Shown here piece by piece: positions 25,559 through 35,217 of a DNA stretch of 57,031 bases. The position numbers and the translations under genes are program-made. The DNA is from Planctomycetota bacterium (GTDB lineage: Bacteria > Planctomycetota > Phycisphaerae > Sedimentisphaerales > Anaerobacaceae): NCBI GenBank assembly GCA_019456145.1, contig VRUL01000028.1:3218-60248 (forward strand), written 5' to 3'. Below the pieces are notes generated by a model. It worked only from the letters and a program-made list of their open reading frames with translations. It made no database searches and was not told the origin of the DNA. The first letter of the stretch is position 1. Every line of letters starts with the position of its first letter.

Positions 25559-26380
25559 ATGAGAGATAGTAATCTGAAAACTGTTATGAAAAAGTACAGA
25601 AAAAGATCAATAAGTTTGGTCATAGCTTCAATAATTTCAGGTTTTATTGCGGTTATGTTTTTTTTCCTTTCTCTGAAATTTTCTGAGGTGTTCGGTTACG
25701 TTTATGCAATTTTCACATTGTTTGCCTTGATTTTGGGTACTGTAGCAATTGCAAAAATTTTTAGAACATTGAAAAAGAGAAAGTTTTCTGCAATGGTAGA
25801 ATTAGTTGCACTCATATTAGCAGGATTAATATTATTTGATTTGACTTTAGTTTCACACGCAAGGTGGCGTTCACTGAGAACGATAACAGTTAATGGAAAG
25901 GTCATGATCAAAAAATTCGGTAATATAATAAATGAATACGCAGAGCAAAATGGCCATATGCCTGATGCCGATCATTGGTGTGACTCTTTGATAGGCCACC
26001 CTTTAGCGGGAAGCCTTAGAGTTGTCAAAAACAGTTTTAATATAGCTGGAGATCCAGATAAAGAGTGTAATTTTGCATTTAATAAGAATCTTAGTAATTT
26101 ATCAATAGATGGTTTATCTCGCAATGTTGTTGTGCTTTTTGAAGCAGATGGAGAACTTAATTTATCCGGTGGACCCGACTTAATAAACACAAAACGGGTG
26201 AAAGATCAATACTTTTGGCCTTGGAAGGAGAAATTCATTTATGTTTTCTTTATTGATAACACAATTGTTAAATACAGATTACATGATGACGCTGTCGCTT
26301 TATATGATCCGGACAAAGATGAATTTACAGATTGGTTCAAGCAAGACCTGACACCTTATAGTCCCTTAAAGTGGGAATAG
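25559..26380 (+). CDS. Hypothetical membrane protein with prepilin-like C-terminal segment
   Basis: 273 residues from the ATG at 25559. Three hydrophobic helices at about 18-40, 45-64 and 80-98 are followed by a soluble domain. Within it, NVVVLFEADGELNLSGGPDLI and later FIYVFFIDNTIVKY resemble the VLLFE...GGPELL...NDGH segment found near the end of many planctomycete prepilin-like (DUF1559) proteins, although the usual type IV N-terminus is absent. The DNA is visibly more AT-rich than its neighbours, so recent acquisition is possible. Function unknown. Confidence 0.55.
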   Translation: MRDSNLKTVMKKYRKRSISLVIASIISGFIAVMFFFLSLKFSEVFGYVYAIFTLFALILGTVAIAKIFRTLKKRKFSAMVELVALILAGLILFDLTLVSHARWRSLRTITVNGKVMIKKFGNIINEYAEQNGHMPDADHWCDSLIGHPLAGSLRVVKNSFNIAGDPDKECNFAFNKNLSNLSIDGLSRNVVVLFEADGELNLSGGPDLINTKRVKDQYFWPWKEKFIYVFFIDNTIVKYRLHDDAVALYDPDKDEFTDWFKQDLTPYSPLKWE

Positions 26381-26470
26381 AACTGTAGGGGTAAATATCG
26401 AACATAGGTCTTTCAAAAAACGAGGAAGACTTTGGAGCTCAGGATTAGCGGTTTGAAATCGTAGTAAGAA

Positions 26471-27685
26471 CTATCTTCGTCTGCGGGTGGTTCTTTTTAT
26501 TTTGTCGTAGGCGGCTTCGATGGAATTCAGCTCATCCTCGAAAGGCCGTGCGGAAAGTTGTAAATCGGGATATTTCTTTGCCAGTCTTATCAGGGTCTGG
26601 AAGTCGCTTCTTGCGCTTCGCAGGATTTTGAGTACCTTGGGTGTGGGGTGCTCGTATTCGAGCTGCTGTGTTTTGAAGTCAAGGGACTTTCTTATTCTTT
26701 CTATTTGTCCTTTTACTCTTTTTAATTCCATGCGGGCATTCTGCAAATCGTTATTGGTTACAATCTGAGCGTCCTGGGCTTGCAAATGCCGGAGAAGCTC
26801 GCGCCTGGAATTGACAACTTTATCTGCGATTCCACATTTGACGGCATCCTGTGCGGTAAGTGTCAGGAGGGCGCCCTTTTTGCTCCAGACGTGGACCGTG
26901 TTCTGTTGAGGCCTTTTGTTGGCCGGGTCAATGAAGAGTCTCCTGTTGTCTTCTGAGACTTCTATGACTTCAATATCCCTGTCGGCCATGGCCATTGCGA
27001 GTATTCCGGGTCGGCCATGCCGCTCAGCCAGCGATGCAAGTTGAGCGCGCCAGGCGGAGACAAGCTTTTCGCCCAATACTTCGCCGTAGACCTTTTTGAC
27101 TTCTTTCGGGCCTGTTCCGGATATTGCTACCAGTGCCGCTGCGCCTATGACGGAGTTGTCGGACATAAAAATCTTATCGCAGGCAATTGCAATGGCGGCA
27201 CCGCCCGATATAGCGCCCCTGTAGTTGCCGCCCTTTACAGAAGCGAACACCCGGCAGTTTTTGTTGTTTGTGATAAGCCCGCAGATTCGCTGAACCAGGT
27301 CGAGCCGTCCGCCGGGCGTGTTTATCTCAATCAAGATAAATAAGGGGCCCTGGTTTATGGATTTGATTATTGCCTGCTCCAATGCCTGTCTCTCGATGTT
27401 GAGCCCCAAATGGTCATCGAGCGTGAGAATGATTACCTTATTATTCCTGCCCGAACGGTCGCCTGTAATCTTCCACCGGGACAGATTAAGCGTGAGTACC
27501 CCTTTTTCTTGGGTGTGAACAGTGGTTTGTCCGCCTTTGGAGCGGGTTGTTGCGTAGCCGTGCAGGACCTCTTGTGTCTTACGATTTGTAAATGTATCGC
27601 CCGGGCAAGCTGAACCAAAGACAAAGATAACCAGAAAAACCGTAAGAATAACTGCCTGTAACTTTTGTATATTAGTAAACGCCAT
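26471..27685 (-). CDS. ClpP-class (NfeD/SppA-like) serine protease, probable lipoprotein
   Basis: 404 residues from the ATG at 27685. Signal with lipobox-like FGSAC (about residues 20-24) suggests an exported lipid-anchored protein. The ClpP/crotonase core has ILIEINTPGGRLD and AISGGAAIAIACDKIFMSDNSVIGAAA, where the Ser of ISGG is the probable nucleophile; the partner Lys is likely downstream near GEKLVSAWRAQ. The last roughly 90 residues are a charged coiled coil instead of the usual NfeD membrane and OB domains, so this is an unusual version. Function: probable membrane-protein quality control. It is divergent from addB. Confidence 0.7.
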   Translation of the reverse strand: MAFTNIQKLQAVILTVFLVIFVFGSACPGDTFTNRKTQEVLHGYATTRSKGGQTTVHTQEKGVLTLNLSRWKITGDRSGRNNKVIILTLDDHLGLNIERQALEQAIIKSINQGPLFILIEINTPGGRLDLVQRICGLITNNKNCRVFASVKGGNYRGAISGGAAIAIACDKIFMSDNSVIGAAALVAISGTGPKEVKKVYGEVLGEKLVSAWRAQLASLAERHGRPGILAMAMADRDIEVIEVSEDNRRLFIDPANKRPQQNTVHVWSKKGALLTLTAQDAVKCGIADKVVNSRRELLRHLQAQDAQIVTNNDLQNARMELKRVKGQIERIRKSLDFKTQQLEYEHPTPKVLKILRSARSDFQTLIRLAKKYPDLQLSARPFEDELNSIEAAYDKIKRTTRRRR

Positions 27686-27742
27686 TTTTTCAACCAATAT
27701 TATTATAACATATTCAGGCCGAAATTGGAATAGATAACAGGT

Positions 27743-27771
27743 TTGAAAAGGCGTTGAATTTGTGGTAAAAA
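27743..27771 (+). promoter_or_regulatory. Candidate promoter of addBA
   Basis: TTGAAA (27743-27748), 17-nt spacer, TAAAAA (27766-27771), about 40 bp upstream of the addB ATG. Confidence 0.4.
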
Positions 27772-27810
27772 GCATTCGAACTCGCGTGAACCTGTCTTTA
27801 GGGTATTTAT

Positions 27811-30800
27811 ATGTCAGTTCAATTTATTCTCGGTAGAAGCGGTACAGGCAAGACCAGCTTTTGTGTAAAGGCGATAGTCGATGCTTTGCTTAAAGCCGGC
27901 GACGAGCAGCCGTTGATTTTGCTGGTTCCGGAACAGGCGACGTATCAGGCAGAGCGTGCAATCCTGGCCGATAAGAGGATCGCCGGCTACAGCCGACTGA
28001 ATGTTCTTTCTTTCGACCGTCTGCAATTTTTATTGTCAGGTAAAAATACCGCAAGGCCGACTCTTTCACGCATCGGCCAGCAGATGATAATCCACCGGAT
28101 ATTACGAGACAATGAAAGCCAATTAAAAATCTTTGGCAAATCCGCGGCCTGGACCGGGCTGGGCCGGGAAATGGCCCGGACCATTACCGAACTGCACCAA
28201 CATGAAAAAACGCCGGACGATATTGACCTGTTACTGGGCGAACTGGCCAAAGACGAAAGTAATAACTTATCTGCGCTGAAATACGCCGATATCGGCCTGA
28301 TTCTCAAAGAATATCTGGAATTTATCGAGGGTAAGTTTATCGATCCTGATATACAGTTGTCTCGTGCGTGCCTGGCGGTAGGGGGGGCGGCTTTTGTTAA
28401 AGGAGCGAAGCTGTGGGTTGATGGCTTTGCCGGCTTTACGACTGCCGAGCTTGCAATCTTAACCGAGCTGCTCAAGGCAGCCGCCGATGCGCAAATTGCA
28501 CTTTGTCTGGACCCCGCGAATATCGATTTGGCAAATCCCAATACCGCGAAGTTAGACCCGATTGGCATATTCTGTCGGACTGAGCGTACATATACCGATC
28601 TTGTTGAAGTAATAAAAAAATGCAAACTTCAATTAGCCGAGCCGAAGATCCTTGGTGAGGCGGTCAGGTTCTCTTCGTCTCGGCCGCTTGCTCATATCGA
28701 GCGAAATGTATTCGAATTGGAGCCGGGCAAAATTCCTGCCTCGGATAATGTTCGTATCATATCGGCGCCAAATGCCCGGGCTGAGGTCCGGTTTGTCGCA
28801 AGACAGATACTCGAACTGGTTAAAGAAAAAGGTTGTCGGTATCGTGATATTGCGGTTATCGCATCGGACATCGACCGCTATGAACACTATATACGGGCGT
28901 ACTTTGATGACTATGGCGTGCCGTTTTTTATTGATAAGCGGAAATCATTGAACCAGCATCCGGTGGTCCAGCTTATCAGTTCGGCGATGCAGGTGGCCAC
29001 AGGCGGTTTTTCCCACAGTGATATTTTCACATATCTTAAGACGGACCTGGTGCCAATAGAACGCTGTGATGTTGACGTACTTGAAAATTACTGTCTTGAG
29101 TTCGGCATAGGCCATAGCGACTGGACCAGTGAGCAGAAGTGGGAGTTCGCAGGTAATGATAAGTATGACCAACAGCGGATAAACGAAATTCGTCGAAAGG
29201 CCGTTGAGCCATTGCTTGGGCTTCGGGACAGCCTTTGCCCGAGTGATAATTCTGCTAAGGCAATCAGCGCAGATGAATTTGTGCAAGCTGTCTCTGATTT
29301 TCTCGATACTTTACGGGTAAGACAAACAATCAGTGAGTGGATTGAGGAGGCAGAAACAAGTAACGATAAGCAAACGGCTGATGAACATCAGCAATTTTTC
29401 AATAAGCTTATAGATATATTTGATGAGTTCGTAGAGGTCTTTGCCGGGTGCCGGATGAGCTGTGAGGATTATGTTGCGATTCTTGATTCTGCTTTTTCTC
29501 AGTTGACACTTGCGTTTATTCCGCCAACCCTTGACCAGGTCCTTGTGGGCTCTATTGAGCGCAGCCGACATCCCGATTTAAAAGCGGTCTTTCTAATAGG
29601 TGCGACGCAAAGGCGTTTTCCCGTCCCGATCCGTTCGGACAGTATATTGACCGATGATGACCGCAGCGCAGCCGAGTCGGTGGATTTCATGATGGCGGCA
29701 ACAACAAGTCAGGAGCTTGCCGAGCGTCAGTATTTGGCCTACATTGCATTTACACGTCCATCGGAGTTTCTGTGTGTTACATATCCCGTGACCGATGATA
29801 AAGGCAGCGGTGTTCCGCGTTCGCAATTTATAGACAATCTTGAATCATTGTTTGAAAATCTGGGCCAGGAATCGATTGCGGGCCAACAAATTGCGATAGA
29901 GGAGGTCCACAACAACACTGAACTTGCCGATTTGCTCTGCAGCGGGCTTGGCAAAGATGGATATCGATACTCGCCTGAAAATTCTCATGATAAGCTTAGT
30001 GAGTTACTGGATGATATGTGTGCCGATGAAGAACTTGCTGAGTCCGGCTCGAATGTGCTCTCAGCGATAAATTATGACAATCGTGCAGAACTGGATAAAG
30101 ATGTAGTTGATAGGCTTTATGGCAAGCAGATAAGAAGCTCTGCAACAAGGCTAAGTACTTTTGCCGCGTGCCCATATCAGTATTTTGCCCGGTATGTGCT
30201 GGAATTGAAAGAGCGAGAAGAGTTTAAGCTTGAGCCGCTGGACTTAGGCAATTTTTATCATCGTGTTTTGGATGCCCTGCTTAAGAAACTTAGCGAAGAA
30301 AATAAAGATTTTGCGACGGTTGAGGATAAAGAGTTGTTAGGGCTGCTAAGTGAACAGATATCGAAAATTGTCACAGAAGATTCCTTTATATCCAACTTTG
30401 TCCGTCGCAGTATCCACAACACATTCATCATTGACTCTGCCAGTGAGGTTCTCGAAGAATGTGTTCTCGCCATAGCACAAATGGTACGCGCAGGCAGCTT
30501 CCGGCCGGGGCTTTCGGAAGTTTCGTTCGGCGAAGTCCGGGATACACAGGATACGCTTGGCAAATATGAGCTTGCTCTGCCCAATAAGCGATTGTTATCT
30601 TTGAACGGCAAGATTGACAGACTTGATATTGCAGAACTCGACGGCGAGAAAATTGCAGCCGTTTTCGATTATAAGCGTCGAGGCATGTCCTTTAACTGGT
30701 CAAAGTTTTATTATGGTCTGGATATGCAGCTTCCTATTTATATGTTGGCTGTTCGCAATGCAACGGGCTCAAAGTCAAAAAACGTGGTAGGTGCGTTTTA

Positions 30801-31251
30801 TATGCCGGTTGAAACAGTAATTGGACAAGCTGCCCTTGATGAACTCCCGGCCAAGGGGGAAAAATTCGAGTATAAGGCAAAGGGAATATTGAATGGCGAA
30901 TATTATCTGCAGCTTGATGCCGCAACAAGTTCAGGCTGGGGTAAATTTTATAATTTCCGTATCAGCTCCAAAGATGGTCAGTATGGTGACTACGGCAGAA
31001 GTGGGGCATTGAAGCCAAACGATTTTGAAGGAGTACTTGGATTTACTGAGAAAAGAATAGTCGAGCTGGCCAAAGAGATACTCTCAGCTAAAATTGCGAT
31101 CAGGCCATACAGACTTGGTACGATGTCGCCATGCAGTTACTGTAAATATAAGCCGGTTTGCCGATTCGATTGGCAGATAAATGACTATAATTTCTTAGAG
31201 ACACTAAACAAACTCCAGGTTCTTGAAAAAATAGGGAGGGTTGATGGCTGA
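27811..31251 (+). CDS. addB: AddAB helicase-nuclease, AddB subunit
   Basis: 1146 residues, normal for AddB. Walker A GRSGTGKT at 8-15 opens an inactivated-helicase N-terminal half. The C-terminal RecB-type nuclease has GKIDRLD near 933 and FDYKRRG near 953. Four cysteines for the iron-sulphur cluster are seen: one in FAACPYQYF near 787 and three in SPCSYCKYKPVC near 1108-1117. The protein works with AddA to resect double-strand breaks for RecA loading. The end overlaps the addA start by 8 bp, so the two are translationally coupled. Confidence 0.9.
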   Translation: MSVQFILGRSGTGKTSFCVKAIVDALLKAGDEQPLILLVPEQATYQAERAILADKRIAGYSRLNVLSFDRLQFLLSGKNTARPTLSRIGQQMIIHRILRDNESQLKIFGKSAAWTGLGREMARTITELHQHEKTPDDIDLLLGELAKDESNNLSALKYADIGLILKEYLEFIEGKFIDPDIQLSRACLAVGGAAFVKGAKLWVDGFAGFTTAELAILTELLKAAADAQIALCLDPANIDLANPNTAKLDPIGIFCRTERTYTDLVEVIKKCKLQLAEPKILGEAVRFSSSRPLAHIERNVFELEPGKIPASDNVRIISAPNARAEVRFVARQILELVKEKGCRYRDIAVIASDIDRYEHYIRAYFDDYGVPFFIDKRKSLNQHPVVQLISSAMQVATGGFSHSDIFTYLKTDLVPIERCDVDVLENYCLEFGIGHSDWTSEQKWEFAGNDKYDQQRINEIRRKAVEPLLGLRDSLCPSDNSAKAISADEFVQAVSDFLDTLRVRQTISEWIEEAETSNDKQTADEHQQFFNKLIDIFDEFVEVFAGCRMSCEDYVAILDSAFSQLTLAFIPPTLDQVLVGSIERSRHPDLKAVFLIGATQRRFPVPIRSDSILTDDDRSAAESVDFMMAATTSQELAERQYLAYIAFTRPSEFLCVTYPVTDDKGSGVPRSQFIDNLESLFENLGQESIAGQQIAIEEVHNNTELADLLCSGLGKDGYRYSPENSHDKLSELLDDMCADEELAESGSNVLSAINYDNRAELDKDVVDRLYGKQIRSSATRLSTFAACPYQYFARYVLELKEREEFKLEPLDLGNFYHRVLDALLKKLSEENKDFATVEDKELLGLLSEQISKIVTEDSFISNFVRRSIHNTFIIDSASEVLEECVLAIAQMVRAGSFRPGLSEVSFGEVRDTQDTLGKYELALPNKRLLSLNGKIDRLDIAELDGEKIAAVFDYKRRGMSFNWSKFYYGLDMQLPIYMLAVRNATGSKSKNVVGAFYMPVETVIGQAALDELPAKGEKFEYKAKGILNGEYYLQLDAATSSGWGKFYNFRISSKDGQYGDYGRSGALKPNDFEGVLGFTEKRIVELAKEILSAKIAIRPYRLGTMSPCSYCKYKPVCRFDWQINDYNFLETLNKLQVLEKIGRVDG

Positions 31252-34200
31252 GAAGAAGATAAAGTGGACTGAGCAGCAGAAGCGGGCGATTACGGCACGG
31301 GGGAGCGATGTTCTGGTGACCGCCTCAGCAGGGACCGGAAAGACAGCGGTATTGTCTGGTCGTTGCGTCGACCTTGTAGGCGACAAAACTGATGTTTGGA
31401 GCATGCTCGTATTGACTTTTACGGAGATGGCAGCCGAACAAATGCGCTCACGGATTGCCGAGCAATTAAGAGCGGCATTCCTGAAAAACCAAGATCCTCA
31501 TCTTCGCCACCAGCTTATATTATTGCAAGGCGCTGATATCAGTACGATACATTCGTTTTGCAAACGGCTGATTACCGAGTATTTTTACAAGCTCGGCCTT
31601 GACCCAACATTCCGAGTAATTGACGCCGATGAGGCCAGGTTACTTAAAGCAGAGGTGCTGGAGAAGACTATCGACTGGGCATGGGAGCAGAGCAATTTAG
31701 TGCCGGCCCTTCAGCAGCTTCTGTCGCGGCGGGACCTTCGGACAAATGATGGTTTTCTGTCAAAGGTAATCGATCTGAGCGATTTTCTGGATAGTGTAGT
31801 ATGGCGAGAAAGCTGGTATGAGCGGACGACCCGGCTGGCAGAAGCGGCCAATCCCTTCGCTACCGACTTGGGCCGGAAACAAAAACAGATTATCGCTGAA
31901 AAATTGCAGCATATTCTTAATCAACTTCGGAGCGCCCGGAAGTTATGTCAGAACCAAAACCCTAAAGGCGATTGGGCCCTGAAGTGTGAAGATACTTTTA
32001 TAAAGCCCGTTGCAGAATGTATCGAACTTTTGGAAGCCGACGATTGGGACCGGTGCGCAGAGAAAATAAGAAACTTCGAGAAGCCAAGGATTAACAAGCC
32101 CAAAGATGTGACGAAAACGGTCGCTGAACTTATTCAAAAAACAGTAAAAAAGGCGGTCGATTCCTTTGAGAGACTTTCGGAGCTCGCAATGGTAAATCCA
32201 GATTACCTCGACAAGGTCAGCAGCTCGGCCGGCCTTCAGACAAAAGTGCTCGTCGAGCTTGTAAAGAAATTCGACCTGTTATACGGTGGTGCCAAGCGAG
32301 GAATTAACTGTCTGGATTTTGCCGACCTCGAACATTATGCTCTCAAGCTTTTAACTGATGAAGAATCTTCGGAGGATAATCTGTCAGCATCTAAGACAGC
32401 CCTGCTGCTTCGGCGCAGGTACAAATACATATTTGTCGATGAATATCAGGATATTAATCCCGTCCAGCAGACGATACTTGATATGCTGAGCTGCGAAGGA
32501 AATGTCTTTGTAGTCGGCGATGTCAAACAAAGTATTTACTCCTGGCGGGGAGCGCAGCCGGAGATTTTTATCAAACGCCTTGGGCCCGCGTCTGTCGATC
32601 CGGTCAATGTGCCAAATGGATTGCGGGTCGACCTGAATTCCAATTTCCGTTCAGCTAAGGGCATTCTCGATTTTGTCAATAAGGTGTTTAGCCGCATAAT
32701 GACTAAATCCTTTGCCAAGATTGATTACGATAAGTCGGCCCTGTTGAAGCCAGCGGTTTCGACCCGAGCCGCGAACGCCCCGGTAGTTGAGTTCCATATA
32801 CTCGATGAAATGGGCTCAGATAAGGACCTGGAAAATGGGCCTACAAACCAAATAGCTGACGATGAAAATCTAAACATCATCAGTTCAAGGCAACGACAGG
32901 CGGCAATGATCGCACAGCGTATCAGGCAAATCGTCGGGTCAGATACCCGAAAGTGTGAGTTTCAAATATATGATAAGCAGCAGGATTGCCTGCGGGATGT
33001 TGAATATCGTGACATTGTGATACTGATGCGTTCGCTGGCAAAAAAGGCCAACGATTATGTGGAGGTGCTTCGGTTGGCGGGTGTGCCTGTTAGCTGTGAA
33101 GCTACTGCGGGGTATTTTGAAGCAACCGAAATCAGCGATGTTGTGGCGTTGCTGAAAGTTCTGGACAATCCACAACGCGATATCGAATTGGCTGCTGTAT
33201 TGCGAAGCCCATTTTTTAAGGTTAGCGATACGGAATTGGCGAAGATAAAAATCCACTCCAAAAAAGCCGAGCATAACGAAAACTTCTACAGTTGCGTTCT
33301 CCAATACTGTAACAATGGCCCGGATGTGAAACTTACAGAGAAGCTAAAGACTGTACTGGCTGAGATTGAGCAGTGGCGGACAGCTGCCAGGCGTGGCGAT
33401 TTGGCAGATATGATATGGCGAATCTATCATCAAACAGGATTTCTGTCATTTGTTTCTGCGCTGCCGAATGGACAGGCACGCAGGGCCAATCTTCTTAAAC
33501 TGCACGATAGAGCAATCCAGTTCGAGGGTTTTGCCGGTAGTGCCGGCCACCTGTCACTTAAGCGCTTTGTTGAGTTTATTGAGAAACTTCAGGAAGTGGG
33601 CCAGGATTGGGCCCCCGCAGAGCCGGATGCTTCAGCAGGCAATGCCGTTCGCATTTTAAGTGTGCATAAGAGCAAGGGGCTTGAATTTCCGGTCGTCTTT
33701 TTGGCTGAGCTGGATAGCCAGTTTAATAAAAGGGACATTTACAGTGACTTTCTTGCCGACGCTGATGATACGTTAGGATTGCAAATTATCGACCATAAGT
33801 CAAACAGTAAGCTTCGCTCACTTGCACACCAGGTTATCGCCGAACATAAACTATCAACGGCACTGGCCGAAGAGATGCGTATCCTTTACGTTGCGACAAC
33901 GCGTGCCAGGGACAGGCTTATTTTGAGCGCCAGCGAAAAGAAAAAACGTTGTCACGACATTGTCTGTAATGGCTTTTTCCTCGGCCAAAAACGTATCTCC
34001 GATTGGCAGCTTCGGACTTGCCGGAATCCTCTGGACTGGGTTCTCTATGGACTTTGTGACCAGAAGGTTTTACACGAAGCTTTTGAAACCGGCCTGGATG
34101 CACAAGCTGATGATAATGATTTATTCCGATTGGAGCTTTACGGTGCAGAGGAGATTCGGAAGCTGGCCGCGTATATCCTCAAATTAAAGACCGACAGAAG

Positions 34201-34999
34201 TTTAGCCCCGCCACCTGTGGGCGGGGCTCGTTTAGCCCCCACCCCTGCGGTGGGGGTCAGACTCTCACAAGTGAAAAAGTCACTGGGCTGGCAATATGGC
34301 TTTGGTGATGCGCCAATGCTGCCTGCAAAACAATCGGTAACCGGATTGACACATCAAAGCAGCGAATACGTGAAAATAAATTATTTCGGTGCCCTGGACC
34401 GCCGGCCGATTGCAGTTATGGCTTCTGAAACTGGTTTAGCAAAACCTGTCGAAGGGCGATTAATCGGCACGGCTTTCCATCTTCTGATTGCCCAACTTGA
34501 CCTAACAAAGCCCGTAAGCAAAGATGCGGTCGAAAAGACAAAAGAAAAACTTTTAGCTGATGGCGCTATGATCGAAGCTGTTGCTAAGCACATTAACACA
34601 GGTTCGATAGTCGAGTTTTTTGAAAGCCAATTAGGACAGAAAGTATTTGAAGGACACTCGGACGTTTGGCGTGAATGGCCATTCACTTTTGCCCTGCCCG
34701 CTGTGGCACGGGCTTCCAGCCCGTTGTCCACGGCCAGGATGACCGTGCCACTATCGACGAGCGACGAGATTATTGTCGTTCAAGGCATAATTGATATGCT
34801 AATCCGAACGCCGGAGGGTTTGGTAATAATTGACTTCAAGACCGACAAAATAAATGCTGGCCAGGTTTCAGAGCGGGCCGAGTTATATCGTCAACAGTTA
34901 GACCTTTACGGCAGGGCGGCCGGCGCAATTATGAAGGAGAAACTCCTCGCCAAATGGCTCTATTTCCTGACCCCAGCCACAGAGTTTGAAATCAAATGA
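31244..34999 (+). CDS. addA: AddAB helicase-nuclease, AddA subunit
   Basis: 1251 residues from the ATG at 31244 (GGAGGG just upstream). The UvrD-like helicase has the Q-motif TEQQKRAI, Walker A ASAGTGKT near 27-34, and motif II FVDEYQDINP near 398. Later motifs include SVHKSKGLEFPVVFLAEL and ILYVATTRARDRLIL. The C-terminal nuclease has QGIIDMLIRTPEGLVIIDFKTDK near 1180. Two short stretches, about residues 987-1005 and 1153-1169, are translations of palindromic DNA repeats and are not expected in AddA; the frame survives both. Probably functional. Confidence 0.9.
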   Translation: MAEKKIKWTEQQKRAITARGSDVLVTASAGTGKTAVLSGRCVDLVGDKTDVWSMLVLTFTEMAAEQMRSRIAEQLRAAFLKNQDPHLRHQLILLQGADISTIHSFCKRLITEYFYKLGLDPTFRVIDADEARLLKAEVLEKTIDWAWEQSNLVPALQQLLSRRDLRTNDGFLSKVIDLSDFLDSVVWRESWYERTTRLAEAANPFATDLGRKQKQIIAEKLQHILNQLRSARKLCQNQNPKGDWALKCEDTFIKPVAECIELLEADDWDRCAEKIRNFEKPRINKPKDVTKTVAELIQKTVKKAVDSFERLSELAMVNPDYLDKVSSSAGLQTKVLVELVKKFDLLYGGAKRGINCLDFADLEHYALKLLTDEESSEDNLSASKTALLLRRRYKYIFVDEYQDINPVQQTILDMLSCEGNVFVVGDVKQSIYSWRGAQPEIFIKRLGPASVDPVNVPNGLRVDLNSNFRSAKGILDFVNKVFSRIMTKSFAKIDYDKSALLKPAVSTRAANAPVVEFHILDEMGSDKDLENGPTNQIADDENLNIISSRQRQAAMIAQRIRQIVGSDTRKCEFQIYDKQQDCLRDVEYRDIVILMRSLAKKANDYVEVLRLAGVPVSCEATAGYFEATEISDVVALLKVLDNPQRDIELAAVLRSPFFKVSDTELAKIKIHSKKAEHNENFYSCVLQYCNNGPDVKLTEKLKTVLAEIEQWRTAARRGDLADMIWRIYHQTGFLSFVSALPNGQARRANLLKLHDRAIQFEGFAGSAGHLSLKRFVEFIEKLQEVGQDWAPAEPDASAGNAVRILSVHKSKGLEFPVVFLAELDSQFNKRDIYSDFLADADDTLGLQIIDHKSNSKLRSLAHQVIAEHKLSTALAEEMRILYVATTRARDRLILSASEKKKRCHDIVCNGFFLGQKRISDWQLRTCRNPLDWVLYGLCDQKVLHEAFETGLDAQADDNDLFRLELYGAEEIRKLAAYILKLKTDRSLAPPPVGGARLAPTPAVGVRLSQVKKSLGWQYGFGDAPMLPAKQSVTGLTHQSSEYVKINYFGALDRRPIAVMASETGLAKPVEGRLIGTAFHLLIAQLDLTKPVSKDAVEKTKEKLLADGAMIEAVAKHINTGSIVEFFESQLGQKVFEGHSDVWREWPFTFALPAVARASSPLSTARMTVPLSTSDEIIVVQGIIDMLIRTPEGLVIIDFKTDKINAGQVSERAELYRQQLDLYGRAAGAIMKEKLLAKWLYFLTPATEFEIK
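34201..34260 (+). repeat. Two tandem 30-bp palindromic units in frame inside addA
   Basis: Unit 1: AGCCCCGCC (34204-34212) pairs with GGCGGGGCT (34220-34228). Unit 2: GCCCCCACC (34235-34243) pairs with GGTGGGGGT (34249-34257). Both units begin TTTAGCCCC. Each is 30 bp, which is ten codons, so the AddA frame is preserved (SLAPPPVGGARLAPTPAVGV). Confidence 0.85.
34703..34751 (+). repeat. REP-like palindrome in frame inside addA nuclease domain
   Basis: Outer arms GTGGCACGG (34703-34711) and CCGTGCCAC (34743-34751), with an inner hairpin CGGGCT-TCC-AGCCCG (34709-34723). The sequence resembles the GTGGCACGGGCTTCCAGCCC-type dispersed repeat of planctomycetes. It encodes VARASSPLSTARMTVPL, placed just before the catalytic QGIIDML. 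Confidence 0.8.
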
Positions 35000-35181
35000 T
35001 TTTCTGGCATTCCGTGAGAACCCTTTCAGAAATTCGCTCGATCCCTAATTCCTGTCTCCCTGTTGGCTCCTTCCGTTAGGCATTAGGCATTATAATCCAT
35101 ACTCTATCAGGTGTTTCACTCTTTCAAGAGATTAGTATAGTCAGTAAACTACCGCTCTTTTCCTGTTCGCTTGCAATCTAA

Positions 35182-35211
35182 TTGACAGGTAATGATCATA
35201 TTTATTAGTAT
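35182..35211 (+). promoter_or_regulatory. Promoter directly abutting the DUF1963 gene
   Basis: TTGACA (35182-35187) and a -10 of TAGTAT (35206-35211, 18-nt spacer). The predicted start, near 35218, coincides with the ATG, so the message may be leaderless. The rest of the 218-bp gap after addA shows no gene. Confidence 0.45.
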
Positions 35212-35217
35212 TCAAAG

